This document shows, in pieces, positions 24,068 to 34,843 of a DNA stretch of 64,000 bases. The position numbers and the translations under genes were made by a program. How positions within the stretch are numbered: the first letter of the stretch is position 1; each line of letters opens with the position of its first letter. The notes under the pieces were generated by a model that did not search any database, was not told the DNA's origin, and saw only the letters and a list, made by a program, of their open reading frames with translations. Source of the stretch: Guadua angustifolia (lineage: Eukaryota > Streptophyta > Magnoliopsida > Poales > Poaceae); contig CM070500.1 in NCBI GenBank assembly GCA_036346375.1, positions 84,976,263 to 85,040,262 of the forward strand, in the 5' to 3' direction.

Positions 24068-25159
24068 ATCTCTGTATTGGATAAGAGTAGATAAATAAAA
24101 GTGAGAAGTTAGATACACTAGGAGTCCCAGTGAGGTACGTTGTTTTGGAATTCAACTACAATTGATTCTAGGGCACTATATTTAAACGCCAAGAAATGAG
24201 TACCACCGTTGTTTGTCAAAGTAAAACTGGCAATGGTGCTAGAGTTGGAGATCTAATACTTAAGTGGTGATAAACATTCTGAGTTCTCAATTGAGATCAC
24301 TATGTGTAAAGTGGTAGAAACCTACGCAAGGTAAAACCATAAATTCATGTCTTTTTCCTGGATTAGAGGTTACGGAAGCTAAGTCTGCCTGATATAGGAG
24401 TGATAGTAGTAATTTCAATAATAAAAAAATCAGAAACCCACATTTTACTAATAAAACCTTATTTGAGAGAAGGTTGTATATGAAATGGATGTTGATAAAA
24501 ATTCATATGATATATTTTGTTAATAATACTTGCTGTGTACTTTTGTACTTACCTTACTTAACTCCCCCTTTGCTTAAAAACTGAGGACTATGGATTCGCC
24601 TGTGAGTCATGGGCTGAGGATAACTTGTAGGGTCAGGGTGATGATGCAATGGAGGATTATCAGGAGGATTAGGTAGATCAGTGGACCGTATGGTGGAGAC
24701 CGTCGATCCATTAAGTACTTTGTATTTATGGATGTATTGTATGTAATATGTAAGAACTTGATATCTATAGACATATAGCGTGTGTGTCAATGGATTGTAA
24801 TAAGTTTTTATTTCAGTCTCTAATTATTATTCTGCTACAATACCCTGAATACGGAGTATTAACTGATAAAATATCGGGTACGCTCAATATTTTATTAGCC
24901 AATATGTTGAGATCAGTATAATTATCTCAGAGTAATGTCAGTATTATTATTATTACCCTGGGGTAATTATGCGGGTCGCTACATACACATTCGCGGTATC
25001 ACCTTATTTGTTACATTCTGTAGATTTCATTTTGTACTAATAAAAAAGTCTTTAGGAGCAGACGATGAGATATAGGACAACACCGCGACCCACTCTGGTG
25101 ACTTGTAATTTGGCGATGACACCCTAGTAGACTGGTGGTTCGCCGACGTCCCTCATCAG
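24068..25159. other. Non-coding stretch
   Basis: AT-rich, no recognisable coding sequence. Weak ORFs on the minus strand at 24554-24790 and 25011-25319 have no family resemblance I can name. Confidence 0.5.
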
Positions 25160-25168
25160 TTAAAGGCC

Positions 25169-25518
25169 GGACTTTTTTTAATAATACATTTTTTTTGCAA
25201 AATTTCAAAAATATAACACAGAAAAAAATTACATAAATATACCTATGTCGCCCGTTGGTTGGGCGACATTTAAATGTCGCCCAACCAACGGGCGACAGGA
25301 GGCCACGTCGCACGATCAACGCATTTTACAACGCGGGGACAAGTAGACGTGGCGCTTTTGTCACCCGTTGATCGTGCGACGTGGCCTCCTGTCGCCCGTT
25401 GGTTGGGCGACATTTAAATGTCTCCCAACCAACGGGCGATAGAGGTATATTTATGTAATTGTTTTTCCGTGGTATATTTTTGAAATTTTGAAAAAATATA
25501 TTATTAAAAAAAAGTTCG
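25169..25518. mobile_element. Doubly palindromic MITE
   Basis: The ends are long AT-rich inverted repeats (GGACTTTTTTTAATAATA on the left; TATTATTAAAAAAAAGTTC on the right), with near-identical 9-bp flanks TTAAAGGCC (25160-25168) and TCAAAGGCC (25519-25527). Each arm holds its own 52-bp palindrome (25246-25297 and 25390-25441) centred on ATTTAAAT. The stems 25298-25321 and 25366-25389 also pair exactly. There is no coding capacity. The TSD length suggests a Mutator-type origin. Confidence 0.78.
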
Positions 25519-25527
25519 TCAAAGGCC

Positions 25528-26546
25528 TATGTGCTCGATTCCTTGTAGCTCTCAGATGCGCCCGGACGGAGCCAGCCATTACAGGCTACCTTCACTACTT
25601 CGCCAGCACTGGTATGTCCTGCTAGGAGTACTCGGAGAGTACCAGTAGATCAGCTCATGTACCCATCCGGACATTTCCAGCACCATCGTAGACCTGGCAC
25701 CACACGGGGTGTTGCACAGCGGAAGAATCGTGTCTAGTGTTAGTTTTTTCTTTATTGCCGTACTTTTGTGTAGACGACTATAATCACATTCTCGTTACTT
25801 TTTCCAGCTTGTTTTTTATTACTGTACCTTTCCTTCATTACTATTTGTTTGTCATTTCTTTGGAGTTTGTTACCAATGTCGTTTATCTTTTCATTTGTCA
25901 TTTCGTGCTTGCTCCACCGCGCCAAAGCCACATCACATTGTGATAATTCCACCGTCAAATAGCCAACCCCACTTCAAATTTTATCCAGTGTAATACACGG
26001 ACAAGAAAACTGCGATGTCTATCTATGCTAAAAAATCCAATAGCCTGTCAATATTTTCTTATAAATTACTGTTTTGAAATAACCAAACAGTCTTTCTCTG
26101 TTTTAAATAGGTGGCAACAAGATTTCATAAATAATATGCCAAGAATTCTCAACAAAAATAATTTGCACAAATACTTTGTAGAAAAAAAATATTTAGAGGG
26201 TCTTTGTCGTAATTTCAAATGGCGACAGGATCTCTATCACCATTTCAAATGACGACTGTCACCGTTTCAAATGGCGACAGGTAGGTATTATTGTCAAATT
26301 TGGGTTTGGCATATTAATTCTGCAAATACTATTTAAAAATTCAAAATATTAATCTTGCCACGCCACCAAATCTTATTGGCCGTCCAATTAATCAAGGTAT
26401 ATATTTTGACCGTTGAGTTTGCGTATGATTTCTTTCTCACGAGAAAAGCTGAAGATCCCATCTGGCCATACACAACGTTATAGAGAACCGGTGACAGCTG
26501 TTTTTTTTTACCTTGGATTCGGTGCTAGACATTTGTACCGACCGAT
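25528..26546. other. Non-coding stretch with a small CAAATGGCGACAG repeat
   Basis: AT-rich and without a recognisable gene. Around 26210-26280 a short unit (ATTTCAAATGGCGACAGG and variants) occurs three times. Confidence 0.5.
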
Positions 26547-26551
26547 GCTAG

Positions 26552-26788
26552 TGTTGTAAAACGTCGAAGAATGCCAACGAACAATCACTAATAGTAGATG
26601 CAATCACGAGAGTAAGAACAATAGACACACAATATAGGGGTGGAATTCTCTCGCTTTATTGATTCAATCATTTACAATGAGAGGGCACCGATATATATAG
26701 CGACGTGAGGAGAGAGTTCGGATTCGACCACACCGTGAAGAGATAGAGTCCTAACCATATTTGGTTTAGGTTTCCTTATCTCACAACA
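26552..26788 (-). repeat. 3' LTR of the Copia element
   Basis: 237 bp, about 95 percent identical by eye to 32904-33142. It has a TATATATAG box and TG...CA ends. Confidence 0.9.
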
Positions 26789-26798
26789 CTCCCCCTTG
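26789..26798 (-). other. Polypurine tract of the Copia element
   Basis: The minus strand reads CAAGGGGGAG directly before the 3' LTR start TGTTGTGAG. Confidence 0.7.
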
Positions 26799-27030
26799 GT
26801 CGAATACCGCGTAATGCATATGTCTCGTTAAAAACTCCACTCAAAAACCCAGTGGGAAAAAGGAGATGGAGAAAAGAGCACATCGCACTCGCATGCTATG
26901 TTGCACTAGTTGCCTCATTAAAAACCTTTATATGAGAAAACTTCAGGAAAACTCACAAAGGGAAAAAGAGTACAACTTATTACCTTCAGGGTTTTATTAG
27001 GAACTTCAGGATCGCAATAAGGGTTATGGT

Positions 27031-28360
27031 TCAAGGGTTTTCTCCCCCTGAACTCTGCATTTCTCTAAGTCTTCTCATTCCAATGCCTTTAACATATCCT
27101 TGAAATGTGGATTTAGGCAAGGACTTAATGAATAAATCTGCAAGATTTTCACATGACTTAGTTTGCAAGACTTTTATCTCATCACTCTTCTGAAGTTCGT
27201 GAGGATAGAATAACTTAGGAGCAATATGCTTCGTGATGTTGCTCTTTACATAACCCAATTGCATTTGTGCAACACAAGCAGAATTATCTTCATAGATAAT
27301 TGTGGGAGTATCGACGGCGTTAATGCCACATGACTTCTGGATATGGCCAATCACACGTCGCAGCCAAACACATTCACGTGAGGCTTCATATAGGGCTATA
27401 ATCTTTGAGTGGTTGGTAGAAGTTGCCAGGAAACGGCTGTACCACCGTAGAGAAACACAAAACCAGTCTGAAATTTGGCACTGTGGGGATCAGACAGATA
27501 GCCAGCATCCGTATATCCTACCATGGTCAAGTCTTGGTTCTTCTGGAAAAACAATCCAAGATCTTGAGTACCTTGGAGGTATCTGAGTAAAGTCTTTACA
27601 CTAGCCCAATGTCTTCTGGTTGGAGTTGAACTATGTCTTGCTAGCAAATTCACTGCGAATGCAATATCAGGCCTTGTGCAATTTGCAAGGTACATGAGTG
27701 CTCCGATAGCACTTAAATATGGGACTTCAGGTCCTAAGACTTCCTCATTTTCCATCCTCGGTCTAAAAGGGTCTTTATCCACTTCAAGGGATCTTACGAC
27801 CATGGGGGTTTTCAAGGGATGTGATTTATTCATATTAAACCTTTCCAATACCTTCGGGGTATAGGATGACTGATGAACAAGAGTTCCTTCTGGGAGATGC
27901 TCTAGCTGCAGGCCTAAGCAAAATTTGGTTTTACCTAAATCTTTCATCTCAAACTCCGTCGTGAGGTAAGCACTTGCTTCCTTTATTTCCTCTGTGGTTC
28001 CGATGATATTCAGATCATCAACATACACTGAGATGATACAGAATCCGTTTTGGGATTTCTTTATGAACACACAGGGACAATCATCATTATTGGAGTATCC
28101 CTTCTTCAGGAGGAACTCACTAAGCCGGTTATACCACATTCTTCCGACTGTTTTAATCCGTATAGCGATCTCTGCAGTTTGACGCTATACATGTTGCGAT
28201 TATTAGGATCCGGAACTTTTACTCCTTCAGGGACTTTCATATAAATGTCCGAATCCAGTGACCCATATAAATATGCGGTCACCACATCCATCAACTGCAT
28301 TTTTAAATTTAAGCCAACTGCCATTGATATTAAATATCGGAACGTTATTTCACTCAACAC
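27031..28360 (-). pseudogene. Copia reverse transcriptase and RNase H remnant
   Basis: Three frame pieces (28360-28106, 28139-27396 and 27354-27031) join into the C-terminal part of a Copia polyprotein. Seen in order: MDVVTAYLYGSLDSDIYMK and RSLYGLKQS (RT palm), SVYVDDLNIIG with the catalytic YVDD, MKDLGKTKFCLGLQLE, SAIGALMYLANCTRPDIAFA, then RNase H motifs VGYTDAGYLSDPHSAKFQTG, IIYEDNSACVAQMQLGY and ENLADLFIKSLP. These are diagnostic family motifs. Frameshifts lie near 28110-28140 and 27360-27400. The catalytic residues are still present, but the protein cannot be made as one chain. Confidence 0.88.
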
Positions 28361-29257
28361 AGGAGAATATGTTTCATCGTAATCGATGCCGGGTCTCTGC
28401 GTGAACCCTTGTGCTACAAGCCTCGCCTTTTGTATCTCACCACCAGAGTATTTTCATTTCTCTTCTGGATGAAACACCCATTTGATCCTGCAAGGAATCA
28501 CTTTAGGAAATATTCAGTCAACAGGACCAGAAACTTTCCTCTTATTAAGCGAGCGCTGTCTCAATTGCTTCTTTTGTTTGACCCTATCTGAGCGCTTCTG
28601 GCACTCTGCCATGGACTTTGGATCTGGATCCAATTTTTAGCAATTTTAGAGGCAAATATATGTCGACAATTGTAGTCTTTTATTTTATTTATTTCTCTTG
28701 CATCACTTCGGGGATATATCTATATAAATTTCTTCCAGCTACTCGTGATTTCCCACAACGATGGAGTCTGGGTGTTCCGACTTCCTAGCGTGGAATTGTG
28801 CGCGCAAATATCGTTGGGTTATCATCTTGAGATGGATCACTTGAGGATGTTACCATCTCCGGATGGCTCACTTGAGGATTTTCTCAACATCGAGTTGAGC
28901 TTCTTCTCTTATCACGAGTAGTGTTCTCATTTATTCGGTTCTCTACTGCGACGTCTCCACGGAATTGAGTCCCGTGCACCTGGAGGCCTCCTCCTCTTCT
29001 TATCATGAGGGTCAAGAGTAGGTTCAATATCCTTCTAGGGTATCTCCACTCTTTCAGGTGCATATACTTCAGGTATATGAGATCTTTCACTCCCTTATGA
29101 CCAGTGAAGGTATTTGGCAGTTTATTAGCTTATTTATTGCAGACTTATTATCCTTTGAACTTCAAGTTCAGCTTCTTTAGTGCGTGGGCCTAAGGACTAG
29201 GCATTCTGAAATGTGGTACTTATCTCCCCCTAATGCCGAAAAATGTCCTTAGTATAA

Positions 29258-30083
29258 TCAGCGTACCGAGCCATGTACAGATCCTCTGTCATAGGCTCTA
29301 GGTATTTTAATACATGACGGAGATTCATAACCTACATGGATCCTCAACTGCTGGTGAGGTCCTATGGTTGTACGCTGTGGTGGGGAGATTGGCATGTATA
29401 CAACACAGCCAGATTTTCGCAGATGGGAAATACTTAATTCTTTTCCACGCACTATCTCTGCACGGGAAATTCGTAATATGCAGTTGATCTGAGTTGAATT
29501 ATTACCGCAGTATGCAGCACTGCGTGGCCCCAACAACTGGTGGGAAGCCAATTATTCTACAAGAGCGGCCAAACAATATGATTAGTTTTGTTCTTTTAAT
29601 ATAATGACTCTGCAGGGCCATTATAGGTGTGGACATTAGGTACAAGATGCTCTACATTAATTTTCAAAGACTTATAATAATCATTAAATGCTTTGAGATG
29701 AACTCACCAGCATTACCTATTCAAAATGGACTTGATCCTTTCTTCTGGAAAGTAGACTCTTAAATTAATAATTTGGGCAATTAATTTTGGTAAAAGCATG
29801 GTTCCTAGTAGATAAGAGACTTACATAGGACCATCCAGTAGAAACATCTATTAGTACCATAAAATTTCATAGAAGGGGCCCAACAGGGGTTGAACAGGTC
29901 CACAAATATCACTTTGAATTTTCTCCGGAAATTGGTGATTCTAACTTTTAGGTAAGAAGATCTAAGAATGAGCTTTTCTTTAGCACAACCAGGCATAAGA
30001 AAACTTGGCTCTAGAAAAATCTTTATGCTATGGCGGTGAATTATAATTATACTTCTCATAATATTCAACTCAAGATAACCCAA
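29258..30083 (-). pseudogene. Copia integrase remnant
   Basis: The minus-strand pieces 30083-29805 and 29551-29258 carry integrase-core and post-core remnants (FKVIFVDLFNPC, LPTSCWGHAVLH-like sequence across a frame break, then VYMPISPPQRTTIGPHQQL). They occupy the Copia position between gag and reverse transcriptase. Stops and frame changes are frequent. Confidence 0.65.
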
Positions 30084-30727
30084 TCAATCTGCTAGATCTT
30101 AATATTCACGGTTTTTATCGCAACACAAACTTCGTGTTTTATATATGCATAATATAACTTGGGAGGAGAATGAATGAAGCCTTTTAGCCACACGTTAATT
30201 ACACCCATTAAATTTAGTCATGAGTAGGTATTCTGTACCATTCTCATTCTTTGTCTCCGTAAGGAAGCGATTCAAACCAATGTTTTAAAACTTAAAAGAG
30301 CACGATGGACTCGAGGGTATAATATGGCATTCTTCTAGTGCCAACTATGAGAGTATAAACTTGGCGATAGTCATAATAATTCAATTCACTTAGTGTGGCA
30401 TAAGCTGTCTTCTAGGCAGATTTTCTCCTCTGTTATCGGATTATATTATTGTTCTATATTAGAAATATGATTTATCAATCAAACAATTGTTGCATCGGAA
30501 CAAATAATATAGAACAAACATAGCATAATTAAATTAATATCCCGGGAAAATCAAACTTTATTAAATTTGGTGATAATCGCTCAACAGAGTGTAGACCATT
30601 GTTCATTCAGAACACAAAGACTAAAGCGATAAATGAGGCTCTTAGGAGACTCAAAAGGATATCGACATCGACTCAAAAGGAAAAAGCGAGAGACTACTCC
30701 ATATCTCCATATAAATCATTTATATCG

Positions 30728-30995
30728 TCATACGGGACCTTTTTTATTCTTCTGGAATACTTTTAGCTCATTCCTAACGAAATCATCCTCCTCCATGGGA
30801 TATTCGGTCTTCAGGTCCGTATGGAGATGGTGCCTTAGGGAGAGCAGGAGAGCAGGAGCACCAGCTTCAGGCTGGGAAATTGTAGCTCCAAAGGATCGGG
30901 TTGTCAAGTTAATCTTGGCATTCATTGCCCAAGTAGTTGCTGCCATTCAGGGCAAGCTCAGCAAATTCTTTCTTTGCGATGTCAGACATATCCTA
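30728..30995 (-). pseudogene. Copia gag N-terminal fragment
   Basis: The minus strand begins at about 30995 with MSDIAKKEFAELALNGSNY, the usual start of this Gag type. After a frame break it continues with WAMNAKINL, then MEEDDFVRNELK. The remainder of Gag, including any zinc knuckle, is not recognisable in 30080-30720. Confidence 0.65.
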
Positions 30996-31689
30996 TATGC
31001 AAATAAACAGGGATTTTACTTTAGGTAAAATATTGTTTTGTATGCTTTGTTATTGAATCAGTAAAGTATGGTCTATATCTATTCAATAGATAATTATCAT
31101 AGATTTTCCTAACATTTTTTTCTCTGTTAATTATTAAGCAATTTTCAGAATTACTAATTAACAAAAGGATAAATTTCCATGTGAAATAAACCTGGCATAA
31201 TGCTAATTACATCTTATGAAGCACTTGTTGGTTGGGTATGAAATCATGTAATGAATGCCTCCGTCAACATGACTCTTGGTCAGTCAACTCATACAGGGCT
31301 CACATGAGGAGGGAGCACTTCAGATTAGGGTGCGATTAAAAACCTAGCCTCATGTGTGCTTTCCTTAGACACCAATTGTCATGTATCTGTTCCTTCAAAA
31401 CTGAAGTCAAAAACCCAACCACTTATGCCTTCAAGCTCAAAACCGTTTTCGATAGCTCCATTATTTCCATAATTTTCTAGCATTTCTATTAATTACTAAG
31501 CAATTTTTAGAATTACTTAATAACAGGAAATAAATATTCTACACATATTAAATCAGGAATAAAGCTAGAAAATAAATCCAAAACAATGGATTCCAGAGAG
31601 TTAAATATTAATTTAACAAAATTTTACGGATGCTTGTATATCAATTTCTGGAACTAATAAATTAATTCCAAATTTCTAAAGTTTAAAAC

Positions 31690-32560
31690 AGTGCGGGCCA
31701 AACAGACATTTGGGCCTCATGGCCCATCAACTCATTAGGCCACGTATAATGACCGGCCCATATGGCGCAAAAACCCGGAGGACCGGTAAACCCTAGCCGC
31801 CGCTGGTTCATTCGGCAAGGGAGCCAAAACTGTGGCTCACCTCCGGAGCTGCCCGATCGACTGGCGCGGCGACCTCTGGCGGCATAGACGAGTGCGCTTC
31901 GGGCGCAGAGACCGCCGTCATGCACACGGCGCGAGGCATCTCCAACATCGCCCCCGGCGCTTCGGGCGTTGCTGGACCAGGGCATCACCGCTGCCGGCGG
32001 GACTGAGGGCGAGGCTTCGTCGGGCCAGGAAGCCGAAGCATCGCGGCACTCGGAGCGGCTGCGAGCAAGAACCGAGGCGGCGGTGCAGCCGAGTTTTAGC
32101 AGCGGGCGGCGGGCTCCAATGGCGCGAAGAAAACAAAGCGGCTCGGCAAAGCCGAGGCGTTGCGCCAGGATCCGCGGCAGGCGGGGCAGCGGTCCAACCG
32201 CGGGCGGGTCACCGGTGAGAACGGCGCGGATCGGCGATGCACACAATCCAAGGCAACGCCGACGGGCGCAACTGCTGGTGCATCAAGAGATAGCCGATGC
32301 GGCATGGCTTCAGGCCACGGAGCGGAGCCGGCGCACGGCGAGACGGTCGTGGCGGCGCATCGCGAGGCTCTTTGGTGAGCTCGGCAAGGCCGGCAACGCG
32401 GCGAGAGCACCGGCGGCGGTGACAGCTGACGACCACGGGCAACGGCAGCACGGCTACAGGCCGCGTGCGGCGGCAGACGACTGCGGGTGGATGCACAGTG
32501 GTCGCCGAGATGGTTGCCGAGAGCAATGGCCTTCGGGCCGATGCTTCTTTTTTTTTCTTA
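31690..32560 (-). other. GC-rich leader of the Copia element, origin unknown
   Basis: About 870 bp of GC-rich, CGG/GCC-repeat-like sequence between the primer-binding region and gag. Several frames are open on both strands (for example 31969-32583 plus and 31683-32246 minus), but this is expected from base composition. None has a recognisable domain. It contrasts sharply with the AT-rich rest of the element and could be a captured host gene piece. Confidence 0.5.
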
Positions 32561-32886
32561 TGATGAACAGTAACTGCCATTGATCTGATCTAATTGATCG
32601 CGAGTGAGATGGGGAGAAGAAGGATCTACTAGATCGATAGTAAAATTCCCTAATTTTCGATGAACTAAATTCAATTGCGATTCAATCGATCATGTCAATC
32701 TGTTACCTTGATTCGACCTGCAGGGGAAATTCTGTAGGCTATCGCGTAGGATAGAGTCGCGTAAGACTTTTCGGCAATCCGAGTGGATGCTGGTGTGATG
32801 ACGAGTTGATTGCAAATCGGATCGGGCGATCAATCGCTGGTAGTAGTCGTTCGTTCGTCGTCGACGATCCTCCTTCTTACGGTAGA

Positions 32887-32903
32887 GACTCGTGCTGATA
32901 ACG
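32887..32903 (-). other. Putative primer-binding region of the Copia element
   Basis: The minus strand reads CGTTATCAGCACGAGTC directly after the LTR end. It shares TATCAG with the iMet site but lacks the usual leading TGG, so the primer tRNA is not assigned. Confidence 0.45.
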
Positions 32904-33142
32904 TGTTGTAAAACATCGAAGAACGTCAACGAACAATAACCAATAGTAGATGCAATCACGAGAGTAAAAATAATAGACACACAATATAGGAGTGGAATTC
33001 TCTCTCGCTTTATTGATTCAATCGTTTATAATGAGAGGGCACCGATATATATAGCGACGTGAGGAGAGAGTTCGGATTCGACTACATCGTGAAGAGATAG
33101 AGTCCTAACCATATTTGGTTTAAGTTTCCTTATCTCACAACA
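32904..33142 (-). repeat. 5' LTR of the Copia element
   Basis: 239 bp, partner of 26552-26788. It starts TGTTGTAAAACATCG on the plus strand and ends CTCACAACA, followed by the GCTAG duplication. Confidence 0.9.
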
Positions 33143-33147
33143 GCTAG

Positions 33148-34300
33148 CTTATATTTTTCTTTGAATAAGTACGCCTACGTGCATTGGTGCTAGTTCAAGC
33201 GAAACAATATAGTCCCATTCACGAAAATAGTTTATTTTTATTCACTAAAGACGATAAATTAGTTTATAATATTGTGTCATAGTGTTTATACTATGTATCT
33301 TTTGCATGAAGTATAAACAATGAAATCTAAAATATTTTTGAGTGATAATTTACAATAACTTAAGATAGTTAAAATATTTCTAATTAATTCTAAATGTAAA
33401 TAAATATATTAATAAAAACACATAATTGTTCATTAAATTTAAATTAATTGACTATATTACGATTAATCGCTTAAGGACACCCGTAGGCAGGGTTCACAAT
33501 ATTGAAATCATGATTTTCGATCATTTTTATTTTTTGATTATCGGCAAAAACCGGTTGAAAATCACTGGAAACCAAAGGGTTAAGAAATAAAAATTTTGAA
33601 TTTTTTTTAAAATAAAAAATTGATCGATTTAAAAAAACCAGTTGATTTTGACCAAAAACTGATCAGCCAATTGAATATTTTTTTCAAGCTGATTTTCAAG
33701 CTATTTTCACCGATTATCGACTGATTTACGTTGTATATTTTTTTTTTGAATTTTTAAATTTTTTGATTATATCGGTTTACCGACGGATTTCAACTGCTGA
33801 ATTAACTTGATACAGTCGATTTTTGTGACTCCCAACCATTTTGTGTACCCGTAGCCCGTACCATTTTTAGCGACAGTCTTCGTCGAGTGGTCCGAGTCGG
33901 GAAAATTGGCTCCATGTCATCACGTCTCCAGATCACCTGCCCCGTGGGCCACGCTGCAATCAGGAACCGATACGTGTCTCCTCTCGCGGTCGGTTTCTCG
34001 GTTTGTTCGCTTCTTCCTCTCCTCCCCTCCCGCCGCGGACTCCTGTGGCTGCGAGAGAGCGAGGAGCCGAGGAGGGGGCGCGAGGCTTCCCAAACCATCC
34101 GGATAAGCATGTACTCATCGGGCGTCGGCTTGAGGATATATTGCTGATCTAGTGGGTATATCGTGATTCATGTCCCTGATCCTGTCGTCAGCGTCTGTGA
34201 ATCTTGCATCTTTGTTTCTTGTAAAATATACTGATGCGCACGTGCCTCTCCAATCCCAAAGCTGTAACATTAACAGTCGGTGGAGGAAGGGACATAAAGA
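33148..34300. other. Non-coding flank with a truncated hAT-like MITE and gene 1 upstream region
   Basis: A segment starting CAGGGTTCACAATATTG at 33488 and running to about 33830 resembles the intact MITE at 58235-58613 but lacks its right end. The rest (33840-34300) is the upstream region of the membrane-protein gene. I see no secure TATA box. Confidence 0.5.
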
Positions 34301-34843
34301 GGCGGAAGCTTGGAGAAGGGAAGGCAGTAAAGCAAGCTCCTGAGAGGAGAAGGGCGGTTCTTGGCTTCTTACTCTCTTCCATTCCTCTTCTCGTTCGGGA
34401 GGAGGCGCCCCACCCGCGGTGATTGATCTTTTTCGTGTGCGATTCTTGTGGCGAATCACTGGTAATTAGCCTCGTCTCCCTCTTCCTCTGAACAAGTTTC
34501 TTGATGTCTCTGTTTATTGTTCTTGTCTTTTGTGCGTGTGGATGGAATCGTGGAGCAGAGGTTGTACCTTTATCTTTTGCGTGGGGTACCAGGTTGCAGG
34601 ATACTGGACCACCTGATTACTATTGGTTACTTTCCCGTCTTTTGTCGATTCTTTGTCTGTTCAGCAATCAGGAAATTGAGTATCGATCTCTCCCTTTGTT
34701 GGCAAGGAAACGAGAAAAATGCTTCTTTTTGTGGGCACAAGTATGGTATCGACTTTACAGGAGAAGAGCGAGTGGTAAGCTAACAAAATGTGTTGTGAAT
34801 CTGGTTGCAGGATTGATTGATCACTGCAGCATTGCCATCAGCA

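Larger units (their letters stand above)
26552..33142 (-). mobile_element. Complete but decayed Copia retrotransposon, 6.6 kb
   Basis: Short LTRs (26552-26788 and 32904-33142), each TGTTG...CAACA, are flanked by the 5-bp duplication GCTAG at 26547-26551 and 33143-33147. A polypurine tract (26789-26798, CAAGGGGGAG on the minus strand) adjoins the left LTR, so the element reads on the minus strand. In sense order it has the 5' LTR, a GC-rich leader (about 31690-32560), a gag fragment (about 30720-30995), integrase remnants (about 29260-30080), reverse transcriptase (27580-28360) and RNase H (27031-27530). Frames are broken in many places, so it is inactive. Integrase before reverse transcriptase is the Copia order. 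Confidence 0.9.

Noticed and set aside
31969..32583. 204-residue plus-strand Arg/Ala-rich frame
   Set aside because: It is antisense to the Copia element in a GC-rich leader. Open frames in several phases are a composition effect.
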